Below are positions 8,445-15,815 of a stretch of 64,000 nucleotides of DNA, piece by piece. Position 1 is the stretch's first letter. Each line of letters begins with the position of its first letter. The stretch is from an uncultured Clostridia bacterium (GTDB lineage: Bacteria > Bacillota > Clostridia > TANB77 > CAG-508): contig CANQGE010000002.1 of assembly GCA_947601495.1 (NCBI GenBank), forward strand, positions 161,826 to 225,825, read 5' to 3'. The notes beneath the pieces were generated by a model that saw only the letters and a program-made list of their open reading frames with translations, did not search any database and was not told the DNA's origin. The position numbers and the translations under genes are program-made.

Positions 8445-9452
8445 ATGAAAAAAGTTGGAAATCAAAGCTATATCTTAAACAAGCCTGTAAATATTGCTGC
8501 AACCGCATCTATTGTTGGTCCGAAAGAAAAAGAAGGACCTCTTCATCAATTTTTTGATCAATGCTTAGAAGATGAGTTTTGGGGAGAATCTAGTTGGGAA
8601 AAAGCTGAAAGTAAGCTAGTAAAAGAAGCTGTTAGTATGGCAATTTCAAAATCTGGAATTGCTTCTTCAAACATAGATTTCTGCTTTGCAGGTGATTTAT
8701 TAAACCAGTGCATAGCATCTTCTTTTGGTTTAAGAGAAACTAACATTCCTTTTATTGGGTTATTCGGAGCTTGTTCTACATTTGTTGAGTCTATGATAAT
8801 GGCATCTGCTCTTATAGATGGAGATTTTGCCACAAATACAATTTGTACAGCATCAAGTCATTTTTGTAGTGCTGAAAAACAATTTAGATTTCCATTAGAA
8901 CTTGGAAATCAAAGGCCACCTTCTAGTCAATGGACTGTTACTGGTTCTGGTGCTGCTATCCTAACAAAAGACGGAACAGGCCCTTTTATAACAAGTTTTA
9001 CTCCTGGAAAAATTGTTGATATGGGAATAAAAGATGCTAACAACATGGGAGCTGCAATGGCAGGAGCTGCTGAAGATACTCTTGTAAGACATCTAACAGA
9101 TACTGGAAGAGAGCCTAACTATTATGATGTAATTTTAACAGGAGATTTAGGATATATTGGAAAAGATATTTTAATAGATTTAGTTAGTTCTAAAGGTTAC
9201 AACATAAAAGATATTTATAATGATTGTGGAGTTTTAATGTTTTATAAAGAAAAACAAGATACACATTCAGGTGGCTCTGGATGTGGCTGTATTGCTACTG
9301 TTTTTTCTGGTTTTGTTTATCAAATGCTTCAAGAGAAAAAATATAAAAAAGTTTTAATGATAGCAACAGGCGCACTAATGAATTCAACAAGTACTCAACA
9401 AGGTGAATCAATTCCTGGAATAGCTCACGCTATCAGCATTGAAGTTTTATAG
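8445..9452 (+). CDS. spoVAD: Stage V sporulation protein AD, dipicolinate-binding subunit
   Basis: The 335-residue protein has a thiolase-like fold: ASIVGPKEKEGPL near the start, then SSFGLRETNIPFIGLFGACSTFVESM, and a C-terminal IATGALMNSTSTQQGESIPGIAHAISIE, all diagnostic of SpoVAD. It binds dipicolinic acid on the outer face of the inner spore membrane. It follows spoVAC by 96 bases with AAGGAG upstream. Length equals the family norm (about 335-340). Confidence 0.95.
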   Translation: MKKVGNQSYILNKPVNIAATASIVGPKEKEGPLHQFFDQCLEDEFWGESSWEKAESKLVKEAVSMAISKSGIASSNIDFCFAGDLLNQCIASSFGLRETNIPFIGLFGACSTFVESMIMASALIDGDFATNTICTASSHFCSAEKQFRFPLELGNQRPPSSQWTVTGSGAAILTKDGTGPFITSFTPGKIVDMGIKDANNMGAAMAGAAEDTLVRHLTDTGREPNYYDVILTGDLGYIGKDILIDLVSSKGYNIKDIYNDCGVLMFYKEKQDTHSGGSGCGCIATVFSGFVYQMLQEKKYKKVLMIATGALMNSTSTQQGESIPGIAHAISIEVL

Positions 9453-9490
9453 ATTTTGAAAAATCTAAATAATTTTTAAGGATTTATTTT

Positions 9491-9859
9491 ATGGATTGGA
9501 TGATGATTTTAAAGGCCTTTGTAGTAGGAGGCGCAATTTGTGTAATAGGACAAATTTTAATAGATAAAACAAAACTTACTCCAGCTAGAATTTTAGTTGC
9601 ATATGTTACTATTGGAGCAATATTGGGTGGATTAGGTTTATATAAGTATTTAATCGACTTTGCAGGATGTGGAGCCACAGTTCCACTTACTGGTTTTGGA
9701 AGTTTACTTGCAAAAGGAACAATATCTGAAGTGCAAACAACAGGATTTATAGGAGCGTTTACAGGCGGAATTAAGGCTGCTGCTGGAGGTATTTCTGCTG
9801 CAATATTTTTTGGATATATCGCCTCTTTAGTTTCAAAGCCAAAAATAAAAAAACAATAA
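9491..9859 (+). CDS. spoVAE: Stage V sporulation protein AE (SpoVAEb type)
   Basis: The 122-residue membrane protein shares the SpoVAC-like signatures FVVGGAICVIGQILID and FAGCGATVPLTGFGSLLAKGTI. It is the third subunit of the dipicolinate channel, 38 bases downstream of spoVAD with an AAGGA ribosome binding site. No spoVAA, -AB, -AEa or -AF genes are present, as is usual for the reduced operon of Clostridia. Confidence 0.93.
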   Translation: MDWMMILKAFVVGGAICVIGQILIDKTKLTPARILVAYVTIGAILGGLGLYKYLIDFAGCGATVPLTGFGSLLAKGTISEVQTTGFIGAFTGGIKAAAGGISAAIFFGYIASLVSKPKIKKQ

Positions 9860-9951
9860 TTTTATTCTAAATTTTTTTGTTGATATTTCCTTGCTTTTTC
9901 AAACTTTAAAAAAATATTTTTAAATTACCGAACATTTTTTTGTAAAAACTA

Positions 9952-9980
9952 TTGACATTTTTATTTTAAATATGTAAAAT
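9952..9980 (+). promoter_or_regulatory. Sigma-A promoter of the YgjP-like gene
   Basis: TTGACA (9952-9957), 17-base spacer, TAAAAT (9975-9980). Two copies of a GAACATTT-containing stretch (about 9928 and 10000) flank it and could be regulator half-sites. Confidence 0.7.
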
Positions 9981-10029
9981 AAAACAAACAAAGATTTTAC
10001 GAACATTTATTTTGTTGGAGGGTTTAAAA

Positions 10030-10605
10030 ATGAATATTATAAAAAGAATAAAAAGCAGTAATATCAACAGAAAAGCTAATTTAGATAACAATAGTTTCAT
10101 ACTTGGAAAAGATGAATCTTTAAAACCAAAATTCACAACTATATTCGATAAAAATTATTCTGTTAATGTTTATTATTTAAGAATATCTTCTCCAGAATTA
10201 AATCTTGAAAAAAATTCTATTAATATAAACTTACCTATGAATTATAGAAAAAATAATAATCAAGATTTATTAAATGTTATATTATTGAAAATGTATAAAA
10301 AAATAGCAGAAAATGAAATTGAAAATATTATGGAAGAAGCAAGACACATTTTTGGATTTGCTCCAGAAAACTATGAAATTAAAAAAATAGCAGGAGCTCT
10401 TGCTTATTGCAATACAGATTTACAATCTTTTATTATAAATCCATATATTGTAATGTATTCTAAAGAAATAGTAAAATATATTGTTTTTCATGAATTCTGC
10501 CATTTAAAATATAAAAGTCATGGAAAAAAATTTTATGAAATGCTTCAAAAATATGTTCCTAATTATGAAAAAATTTCAAAACAAATTCCTAATTTAAAAT
10601 ACTAA
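10030..10605 (+). CDS. YgjP/SprT-like zinc metallopeptidase domain protein
   Basis: The protein has 191 residues from ATG 10030; GGAGGG at 10017-10022 gives a normal spacing, so the TTG at 10012 is rejected. The motif HEFCHLKYKSHGKKFYEML near residues 157-175 is the HExxH-like zinc site (HEFCH) plus a distal His, as in YgjP (DUF45) and Wss1/SprT-type proteases. PENYEIKKIAGALAYCNTD corresponds to the usual WGSCS core but is degenerate. Family members are cytoplasmic and their substrates mostly unknown. It is a monocistronic gene with its own promoter. Confidence 0.72.
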   Translation: MNIIKRIKSSNINRKANLDNNSFILGKDESLKPKFTTIFDKNYSVNVYYLRISSPELNLEKNSININLPMNYRKNNNQDLLNVILLKMYKKIAENEIENIMEEARHIFGFAPENYEIKKIAGALAYCNTDLQSFIINPYIVMYSKEIVKYIVFHEFCHLKYKSHGKKFYEMLQKYVPNYEKISKQIPNLKY

Positions 10606-10699
10606 TATTTAGCTCTAACCTATTTATGCTTAAATCTAATTTATTTTAGATTTATAATTTAATTTGTTCTAGAACTAGTTTATACAAACTTTAGCAAAA

Positions 10700-10727
10700 A
10701 AATAAGGACTTTTAAAAGTCCTTATTT
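10700..10727 (-). terminator. rplT: Terminator of the infC-rpmI-rplT operon
   Basis: Perfect palindrome AAATAAGGACTTTTAAAAGTCCTTATTT, followed on the - strand by a U-run (A-run 10696-10702). It lies just past the rplT stop. Confidence 0.85.
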
Positions 10728-10747
10728 TCTTTAACTTACTTATTTAT

Positions 10748-11098
10748 TTAAGCTTTTTTAGCAATTTCAGCTAATTCTGCAAATGCTTTTTCATCAGATA
10801 CAGCTAATTCTGCTAACATTTTTCTATTTATAGTAACTCCTGCTTTCTTTAATCCTGAAATCATTTTGCTATATGTTAATCCATTCATTCTTGCTCCAGC
10901 ATTAATTCTTACTATCCATAATTTTCTAAAATCTGATTTTTTGTCTTTTCTTCCTACATATGCATACATTCCAGATTTCATAACTGCTTGTTTAGCATTT
11001 CTATATCTATAATGTTTTGCTCCATAGTATCCTTTTGCTAGTTTTAATACTTTTTTATGTCTTGCTCTAGTTGTTCTTGCTGTTTTTACTCTTGCCAT
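10748..11098 (-). CDS. rplT: 50S ribosomal protein L20
   Basis: The 116-residue protein starts [26 protein letters not shown] and has the conserved core [21 protein letters not shown] and the basic N-terminal extension of L20. L20 organises 23S rRNA early in assembly and, in Firmicutes, represses its own operon by binding the infC leader. It is last in infC-rpmI-rplT, 31 bases after rpmI. Confidence 0.97.
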   Translation of the reverse strand: MARVKTARTTRARHKKVLKLAKGYYGAKHYRYRNAKQAVMKSGMYAYVGRKDKKSDFRKLWIVRINAGARMNGLTYSKMISGLKKAGVTINRKMLAELAVSDEKAFAELAEIAKKA

Positions 11099-11129
11099 TT
11101 ATATTCACTCCTTTTACCTACAATTTATT

Positions 11130-11333
11130 CTAATTACCATAAGGTAATAATCTTTTAATTCCTGCTACAACAGTTTTATCTGCATATGCATCTTGAATTT
11201 TTCCAGACTTTTTCTGTCTAGTAGTTTTTGTTGCTAAACGATGTCTTCTATTAGCTTTTGTTCTTTTTACTTTTTCTGTAGCTGTATAAGAATATCTTTT
11301 CTTTGCAGCTTTATTTGTTTTTAATTTTGGCAT
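11130..11333 (-). CDS. rpmI: 50S ribosomal protein L35
   Basis: The protein has 67 residues from MPKLKTNKAAKKRYSYTATEKVKRTKANRRH. The family start is MPK at 11333; an upstream in-frame ATG at 11351 would add six atypical residues and lies on the ribosome binding site side. Highly basic. It is the middle gene of the infC operon. Confidence 0.96.
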   Translation of the reverse strand: MPKLKTNKAAKKRYSYTATEKVKRTKANRRHRLATKTTRQKKSGKIQDAYADKTVVAGIKRLLPYGN

Positions 11334-11354
11334 TTTGAAATCTCCCTTCATATT

Positions 11355-11864
11355 TTATATTTTTTTGGTTAAAATTATAAACATTGTTTTGCCTTCCAAA
11401 ATTGGCTTCTTTTCTATTGTTGAAATTTCAGCTAAATTTTCTGCGAACTTATTTAAAACTAGTTCTCCAGCTTTAACATTATTTAGTTCTCTACCTCTAA
11501 ATCTAACTGTAAATTTAACCTTATTACCAGCCTCCAAAAAAGCTCTAGCATTTTTGCATTTGAATCCAAAGTCATGTTCACCAATATTTGGTGTAACTCT
11601 TATTTCTTTTAATTCAACAGCCTTTTGGTTTTTTCTAGACTCTTTTTCTTTTTTTGCTTGTTCAAATTTGTATTTTCCATAGTTCATTAATTTACAAACC
11701 ACTGGCTTATTGTTTGGAGCTACTAGAACTAAATCTAGATTTTTTTCTTCGGCATATTCTAATGCTTTTTCAATAGAAACTACTCCGATTTTTTCTCCTT
11801 CTGCTCCAATTAATTGAACTTCTTTTTCTTTAATTTGTCTATTTATTGGTAATTCTTGTTTTAT
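11355..11864 (-). CDS. infC: Translation initiation factor IF-3, AUA start codon
   Basis: The product is 169 residues long if started at the ATA at 11864-11862, which lies about 8 bases after the strong Shine-Dalgarno sequence (GGAGGTG, 11873-11879 complement). Decoded from there, the N-domain reads IKQELPINRQIKEKEVQLIGAEGEKIGVVS, then SIEKALEYAEEKNLDLVLVAPNNKPVVCKLMNYGKYKFEQ and the C-domain. The first internal ATG/GTG-type starts would delete the N-domain, so they are rejected. A non-AUG start in infC is a known autoregulatory device, because IF-3 itself discriminates against such codons. IF-3 acts on the 30S subunit. The gene is preceded by an attenuator leader. Confidence 0.95.
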   Translation of the reverse strand: MKQELPINRQIKEKEVQLIGAEGEKIGVVSIEKALEYAEEKNLDLVLVAPNNKPVVCKLMNYGKYKFEQAKKEKESRKNQKAVELKEIRVTPNIGEHDFGFKCKNARAFLEAGNKVKFTVRFRGRELNNVKAGELVLNKFAENLAEISTIEKKPILEGKTMFIILTKKI

Positions 11865-12007
11865 TGTAAAACACCTCCAAAAAAAAAATTTGACTTATTT
11901 TAAAAAGTCAAATCCACATAATAATTTTATAAAATAAAATTTATTGATTTCTAACCTTATGCTTTTATTTAAGATAAGGTGAGAAGTGGATGCTTCTTCT
12001 TAAAACA
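11865..12007 (-). promoter_or_regulatory. L20-type autoregulatory leader with transcription attenuator upstream of infC
   Basis: The 143-base leader contains, in order on the - strand: a hairpin closed by ACCTTAT/ATAAGGT (11953-11980), the segment ATCCAC (11991-11986), its complement GTGGAT (11917-11912), and a perfect terminator TTTGACTT-loop-AAGTCAAA (11889-11912) followed by ten U residues that end at the ribosome binding site. The GTGGAT pairing segment abuts the terminator stem, giving alternative structures. This matches the known Firmicute infC leader in which L20 binding promotes premature termination. The assignment to the L20-leader family is by position and architecture. Confidence 0.75.
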
Positions 12008-12013
12008 ATAAAT

Positions 12014-12042
12014 ATTTTACTACTTTTTTCTAGATATGTCAA
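12014..12042 (-). promoter_or_regulatory. Sigma-A promoter of infC-rpmI-rplT
   Basis: On the - strand TTGACA (12042-12037), 17-base spacer, TAAAAT (12019-12014). It places the transcript start near 12007. Confidence 0.75.
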
Positions 12043-12141
12043 GTTTTATAAATAAATTTTCAAAAAATCGCTAAAATTTATGTATAAAATTTATATTTTA
12101 ATTAAAAAACTCTAATAAATTAATTTCGTAAAGTGATTTTT

Positions 12142-12819
12142 TTAATTAGCTTTTTTCTTAAATAAAGACATTATTTTTTCTTTAATTTGAGCAAAAAATC
12201 CAACTTTTTCTGTTTTACTTTCTAATAATGCAGTATCTTCATCATCTTCTGCGTCATTATCTTCTACATCATTTTTTGCAGTATTTTCTTCTGCAATGTT
12301 TTCATCACTATCATCATGAGTTATATCATCAGTATCAGAAATGCCTTCATTTTCTTCATAATCTGTATAGTCTTTTATATCTTCATTATTTTTTGCATAT
12401 ATATCATATTTTTGTATTACTCTTGGTCTTGAATAGTCTTCTTCCTCTTCGTTTTCTTCTTTCACAGTGAAATTCTCATCAAATATTTCATCAATATCTA
12501 TTTTTTCTTTAATATGAGATTCTAATTTTTCTTCATTTTCTATCATCATTTCATATAGTTCTTGTTTTCTTTTTTCATCTTCACACCAATATCTTAGATG
12601 TAACAAAGCTATAATTTCTAAAGTATATGTTTGTAATCCTTGATTCTCAAGTGGAACATAAGGATTAATTTTTACTTCATAAGTTGGGTCCTTAAATTTA
12701 GAAAAAAATATTCTAATTTTTTCAGGTACTTTGTTTATATATTTCTCATTCATATGATTAATAATATAATCAATTTCTGCATAAGCTTTTATATCATCTA
12801 AAGTAATTACAGTATTCAT
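12142..12819 (-). CDS. Hypothetical acidic protein
   Basis: The 225-residue protein has an N-terminal ~115 residues that look globular and helical (TLDDIKAYAEIDYIINHMNEKYINKVPEKIRIFF...). These are followed by a long, highly acidic, Asp/Glu-rich disordered segment (about 118-200) and a basic end with IKEKIMSLFKKK. No family was recognised. It follows the 143-residue gene by about 40 bases in the same direction and they probably share a transcript. The acidic middle and amphipathic basic tail could mediate protein or membrane contacts; this is inference only. Confidence 0.6.
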   Translation of the reverse strand: MNTVITLDDIKAYAEIDYIINHMNEKYINKVPEKIRIFFSKFKDPTYEVKINPYVPLENQGLQTYTLEIIALLHLRYWCEDEKRKQELYEMMIENEEKLESHIKEKIDIDEIFDENFTVKEENEEEEDYSRPRVIQKYDIYAKNNEDIKDYTDYEENEGISDTDDITHDDSDENIAEENTAKNDVEDNDAEDDEDTALLESKTEKVGFFAQIKEKIMSLFKKKAN

Positions 12820-12861
12820 TTGTAATCTCCTTCCAAAATCTTTTGTAACTTATTTTATATT

Positions 12862-13293
12862 TTATTCTCTCTCTATATCTTTTTGTGATCCAATTTCTGT
12901 TTGTCCGTTTTTTAAAACATCACTTACAATTTGCTCAGCAGTTCTGTTATCTTTTTCTAAAGCTCTTAATTGAGTAACAATTTTTTGTCCTGCTTGCATA
13001 GTTGAATTAACTTTAGCTTGTTTGGCTGTATCTAAAGTAGCATTATAGAAAGCTTCTTCTATAGGGTTCATCATTACTTCTTGTTCATATTTTGCTACTA
13101 ACATAATATTTTCTTGAACAGATTCTAATTTTTCTTCATTTGTCCATCCAATAAAAGTATATTTAATTTGGTTTTCTGGAGCTTTCTCAGGAGTTTTTCC
13201 TTTATATTCTACCCTATCACCTTTATTTACCAATTGTTTATCTAGAACAGTTTCCTCGTCGTCATCTAAAAAAATTACTTCATATTGATCCAC
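12862..13293 (-). CDS. Hypothetical protein with an InlB/Flg_new-like beta repeat
   Basis: The protein has 143 residues from GTG 13293. An ATG at 13314 lies upstream, but the GGAGG Shine-Dalgarno sits inside its first codons, so the GTG pair at 13293-13296 is preferred. Residues about 3-65 (YEVIFLDDDEETVLDKQLVNKGDRV...YTFIGWTNEE...LVAKYEQ) match the single Listeria-Bacteroides B-repeat pattern with the terminal GW and KY. The rest is helical (EEAFYNATLDTAKQAKVNSTMQAGQKIV). There is no signal peptide, so unlike most such repeats it seems cytoplasmic. Role unknown. Confidence 0.6.
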   Translation of the reverse strand: MDQYEVIFLDDDEETVLDKQLVNKGDRVEYKGKTPEKAPENQIKYTFIGWTNEEKLESVQENIMLVAKYEQEVMMNPIEEAFYNATLDTAKQAKVNSTMQAGQKIVTQLRALEKDNRTAEQIVSDVLKNGQTEIGSQKDIERE

Positions 13294-13416
13294 CACTATT
13301 CCTCCTTTGTACATTTAGATATATACATTATATTTATAATAAAAATTTTTTTCAAGTACTTTTAGTAAATATTGTTTTGCCCATGCGACTTTTAAATTTT
13401 ATTTATTTTTATTTAT

Positions 13417-13543
13417 ATTTTTAAACAATAATATAATTATATAAGTAGCGCGCAGCGACCAAACGGAGCAAAGCGGAGTGCGATTGGAGCAATTGAAAAT
13501 TGCGACAGCAAGCTACTGTTATAATTATATTATGTTTAAAAAT
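13417..13543 (-). repeat. Palindromic intergenic element, copy 1 (inverted relative to copies 2 and 3)
   Basis: The arms 13417-13449 and 13513-13543 are imperfect inverted repeats (ATTTTTAAACA...ATAATTATA...AGTAGC against its complement). Between them, read on the - strand, is a GC-richer core: a hairpin GCAATT-TTC-AATTGC, the shared word TCCAATCGC, a CCAAT.../...TTGG hairpin and GGTCGC. Related cores occur at 28.7 and 58.2 kb. The element fills most of the 330-base gap between the B-repeat gene and the HU terminator. No other feature was seen in that gap. Confidence 0.85.
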
Positions 13544-13585
13544 TAAATATAATATAAAGTAATGTAAAGTAGAAATTCCAAAAAG

Positions 13586-13620
13586 CATAAAAAAAGATAC
13601 GTAGTTTGTACGTATCTTTC
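13586..13620 (-). terminator. hup: Terminator of the HU gene
   Basis: Stem AAAGATACGTA (13593-13603) with TACGTATCTTT (13609-13619), followed on the - strand by a U-run. Confidence 0.85.
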
Positions 13621-13649
13621 TATGAATTCATATATGTTTATATAAAATT

Positions 13650-13928
13650 CTATTTTTTATTTACTAAATCTTTTAATGCTTTTCCAGCTTTAAATACTGG
13701 AGCTTTTGATGCAGGTATTTTGATTTCTTCTTTAGTTTGTGGGTTTCTTCCTTTTCTAGCTGCTCTTTTTCTTACTTCAAAAGATCCAAATCCAACTAAT
13801 TGAACTTTTTCACCTTTTTCTAAAGATTCTGTTACTGTGCTAACAAAAGCGTTTACAGATTCTTCTGCAGCTTTCTTTGTGTTTCCTGTTTTTGCAGCTA
13901 TTGCTGCGATTAATTCAGCTTTGTTCAT
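13650..13928 (-). CDS. hup: DNA-binding protein HU
   Basis: The 92-residue protein reads [28 protein letters not shown] and contains [44 protein letters not shown], the complete HU beta-arm and C-terminal helix. HU is the histone-like nucleoid protein; dimers bend DNA non-specifically. A TAGGAGG ribosome binding site precedes it. It is monocistronic with its own terminator. Confidence 0.97.
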   Translation of the reverse strand: MNKAELIAAIAAKTGNTKKAAEESVNAFVSTVTESLEKGEKVQLVGFGSFEVRKRAARKGRNPQTKEEIKIPASKAPVFKAGKALKDLVNKK

Positions 13929-14066
13929 TTTAAAATTACCTCCTAAGATTTTAGTTTTTATGTAGAATATTTTGTTCTACAATATTTCTATTCGCCAAAA
14001 TATGCTTAAATCCTTCTTTTTTTTTATTTTTTCCTTATTTTTAAACTTTTTTCTTAAATCGTTTTT

Positions 14067-15653
14067 CTAAAATGCAGTATTTTCAATGCTTTCAAGAAAT
14101 TGATTTTTATTTAACATTTTTGTTACAAAACCACATATAACGTATATAATTATAGCTATTAGAATGCTAATTAAAGTACTAATTTTATTGTTTACATTAT
14201 TAATAATTAAAAAATTATATAAATTTAAAGAAACTATTATCATTATAATACTAGATAAAATAGGTTTAAAAAACATCTTTATTAAATCTATTTTTATATT
14301 TATCACATTCTTTAAAGTAATTAATACAACTGTAAAAGAAGCTATTGAAGATAAAATATTTCCTATTACTGCTCCCTTTTCATATATTCCATTTATAGGT
14401 ATAAGCATTATATTGCAAATTATTTTTATAATTATACCCAATAGAGAAGCATAAACTGGAATCTTGTTTTTCCCTAAGCCTTGAAGTATTCCATTTATTG
14501 TTTGTGTTAGTAAGGAAAAAACTATTCCTAAAGAAGCAAGTTTTAATAATTCACTACCATTTTGTGCATTTGGAAATAGTAAATAAAATATTTGACTAGA
14601 ATATGCAAACATTCCTGCAGTTGCTGGAATTGCTATCATAATAGTTATAAATATAGAAAATTTTATTTTTTTAATTATACCGTTTAAATCATTCTGTACT
14701 TTTCTTCTAGAAATTTCTGGAATTAGTGCTGTTGCTATTGCTATATTAAAAGAAAGTGGCAATACCATTATTATATCTACTTTGGAGCTTAATATACCAT
14801 ATTTTATAATTGCCTCTTCTTCAGTAATATATTTTTTTAAAATTCTTACAACAGTTACTGAATCTATATTTTTTCCTAATGTTCCCAAAATAGCTGTTGC
14901 TGTCATTGGAATAGATATTTTTAATATTTTCTTTATTATATTTATTATTCTCTCATTTTGATAATAATTTCCATCTAAATTTATTTTCTTTCCTTTTATT
15001 ATTAAATACTTATGTACTATGTAAATAAAACTTAAAAATGTTGCTACTGTAGTTGCAAAATTTGCAATTGCTGCCATTTTTTCAGTAGAATTATTAGGAG
15101 TTTTAGATATTATTTCTACAAATAATATTGTAAAAAATGTTTTTAAAACTTGCTCTATAAATTGAGATTTTGCAGTTATTGATATTTTATTTTCCCCATT
15201 ACAAAAACCTCTTATAACTGATGTTATAGAAACAAAGAAAATAGCTGGTGATAGCACCATTAAACTTAGCTTTGCCTCAGGAATTTCTAAAACTTTTTCT
15301 GCTATAAATTTAGAGCTTGCAAATAAAAATATACATCCTAAAAATCCTACAATTGAAAATAAAAATATTGCTGTTTTTACAGTTTTTTCAAGGTTTCTAT
15401 AATCTTTTGTGGAATTTTTTTCTGATATAATTTTAGATATTGCATTTGGAATTCCTATAGAAGATATTGTAAGAAGTAATGCATATATTTGATATCCACT
15501 CATATATATTGCATTTCCTTCATCTCCAAAGCCAGATTTATTAGTCATATATATGCTATACATAGCTCCAAATATTTTTATTAAAATTTGTGAACTTACT
15601 AAAGAAATTATGCCTTGTATGAAGTTAGAAAAGACTTTTTTCACTTTTTTCAC
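14067..15653 (-). CDS. Polysaccharide/lipid II flippase, SpoVB/MurJ type (MOP superfamily)
   Basis: The 528-residue protein has about 14 hydrophobic segments. It starts FIQGIISLVSSQILIKIFGAMYSIYMTNKSGFGDEGNAIYMSGYQIYALLLTISSIGIPNAISKIISEKN, the SpoVB/YtgP-like pattern. Members flip lipid-linked precursors; SpoVB supports spore cortex synthesis and relatives such as AmJ/MurJ serve vegetative wall synthesis. It stands alone between HU and the TraG-like ATPase. A second, shorter member is at 47.7 kb. Which lipid it flips cannot be decided. Confidence 0.85.
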   Translation of the reverse strand: MKKVKKVFSNFIQGIISLVSSQILIKIFGAMYSIYMTNKSGFGDEGNAIYMSGYQIYALLLTISSIGIPNAISKIISEKNSTKDYRNLEKTVKTAIFLFSIVGFLGCIFLFASSKFIAEKVLEIPEAKLSLMVLSPAIFFVSITSVIRGFCNGENKISITAKSQFIEQVLKTFFTILFVEIISKTPNNSTEKMAAIANFATTVATFLSFIYIVHKYLIIKGKKINLDGNYYQNERIINIIKKILKISIPMTATAILGTLGKNIDSVTVVRILKKYITEEEAIIKYGILSSKVDIIMVLPLSFNIAIATALIPEISRRKVQNDLNGIIKKIKFSIFITIMIAIPATAGMFAYSSQIFYLLFPNAQNGSELLKLASLGIVFSLLTQTINGILQGLGKNKIPVYASLLGIIIKIICNIMLIPINGIYEKGAVIGNILSSIASFTVVLITLKNVINIKIDLIKMFFKPILSSIIMIIVSLNLYNFLIINNVNNKISTLISILIAIIIYVICGFVTKMLNKNQFLESIENTAF

Positions 15654-15746
15654 TCACTTTCATAATAATTTTATTAATATTTGTTTTTTATATTCATTAA
15701 ATTTGTCTTTTTTTCCCTTTAAATGCTTATTTTTTACGCAAAAAGC

Positions 15747-15775
15747 TTGATTTTTTTTCATTTTTGTTAGATAAT
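15747..15775 (+). promoter_or_regulatory. Candidate sigma-A promoter of the TraG-like gene
   Basis: TTGATT (15747-15752), 17-base spacer, GATAAT (15770-15775), about 40 bases before the start codon at 15816. Confidence 0.55.
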
Positions 15776-15815
15776 ATATATGTATAGTTTTAAAAAATAA
15801 AAAAGGATAGAAAAG

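Noticed and set aside
11355..11702. A short 115-residue IF-3 starting at GTG 11702
   Set aside because: It would lack the whole N-domain, which is encoded in frame upstream with a perfect binding site and an AUA start.
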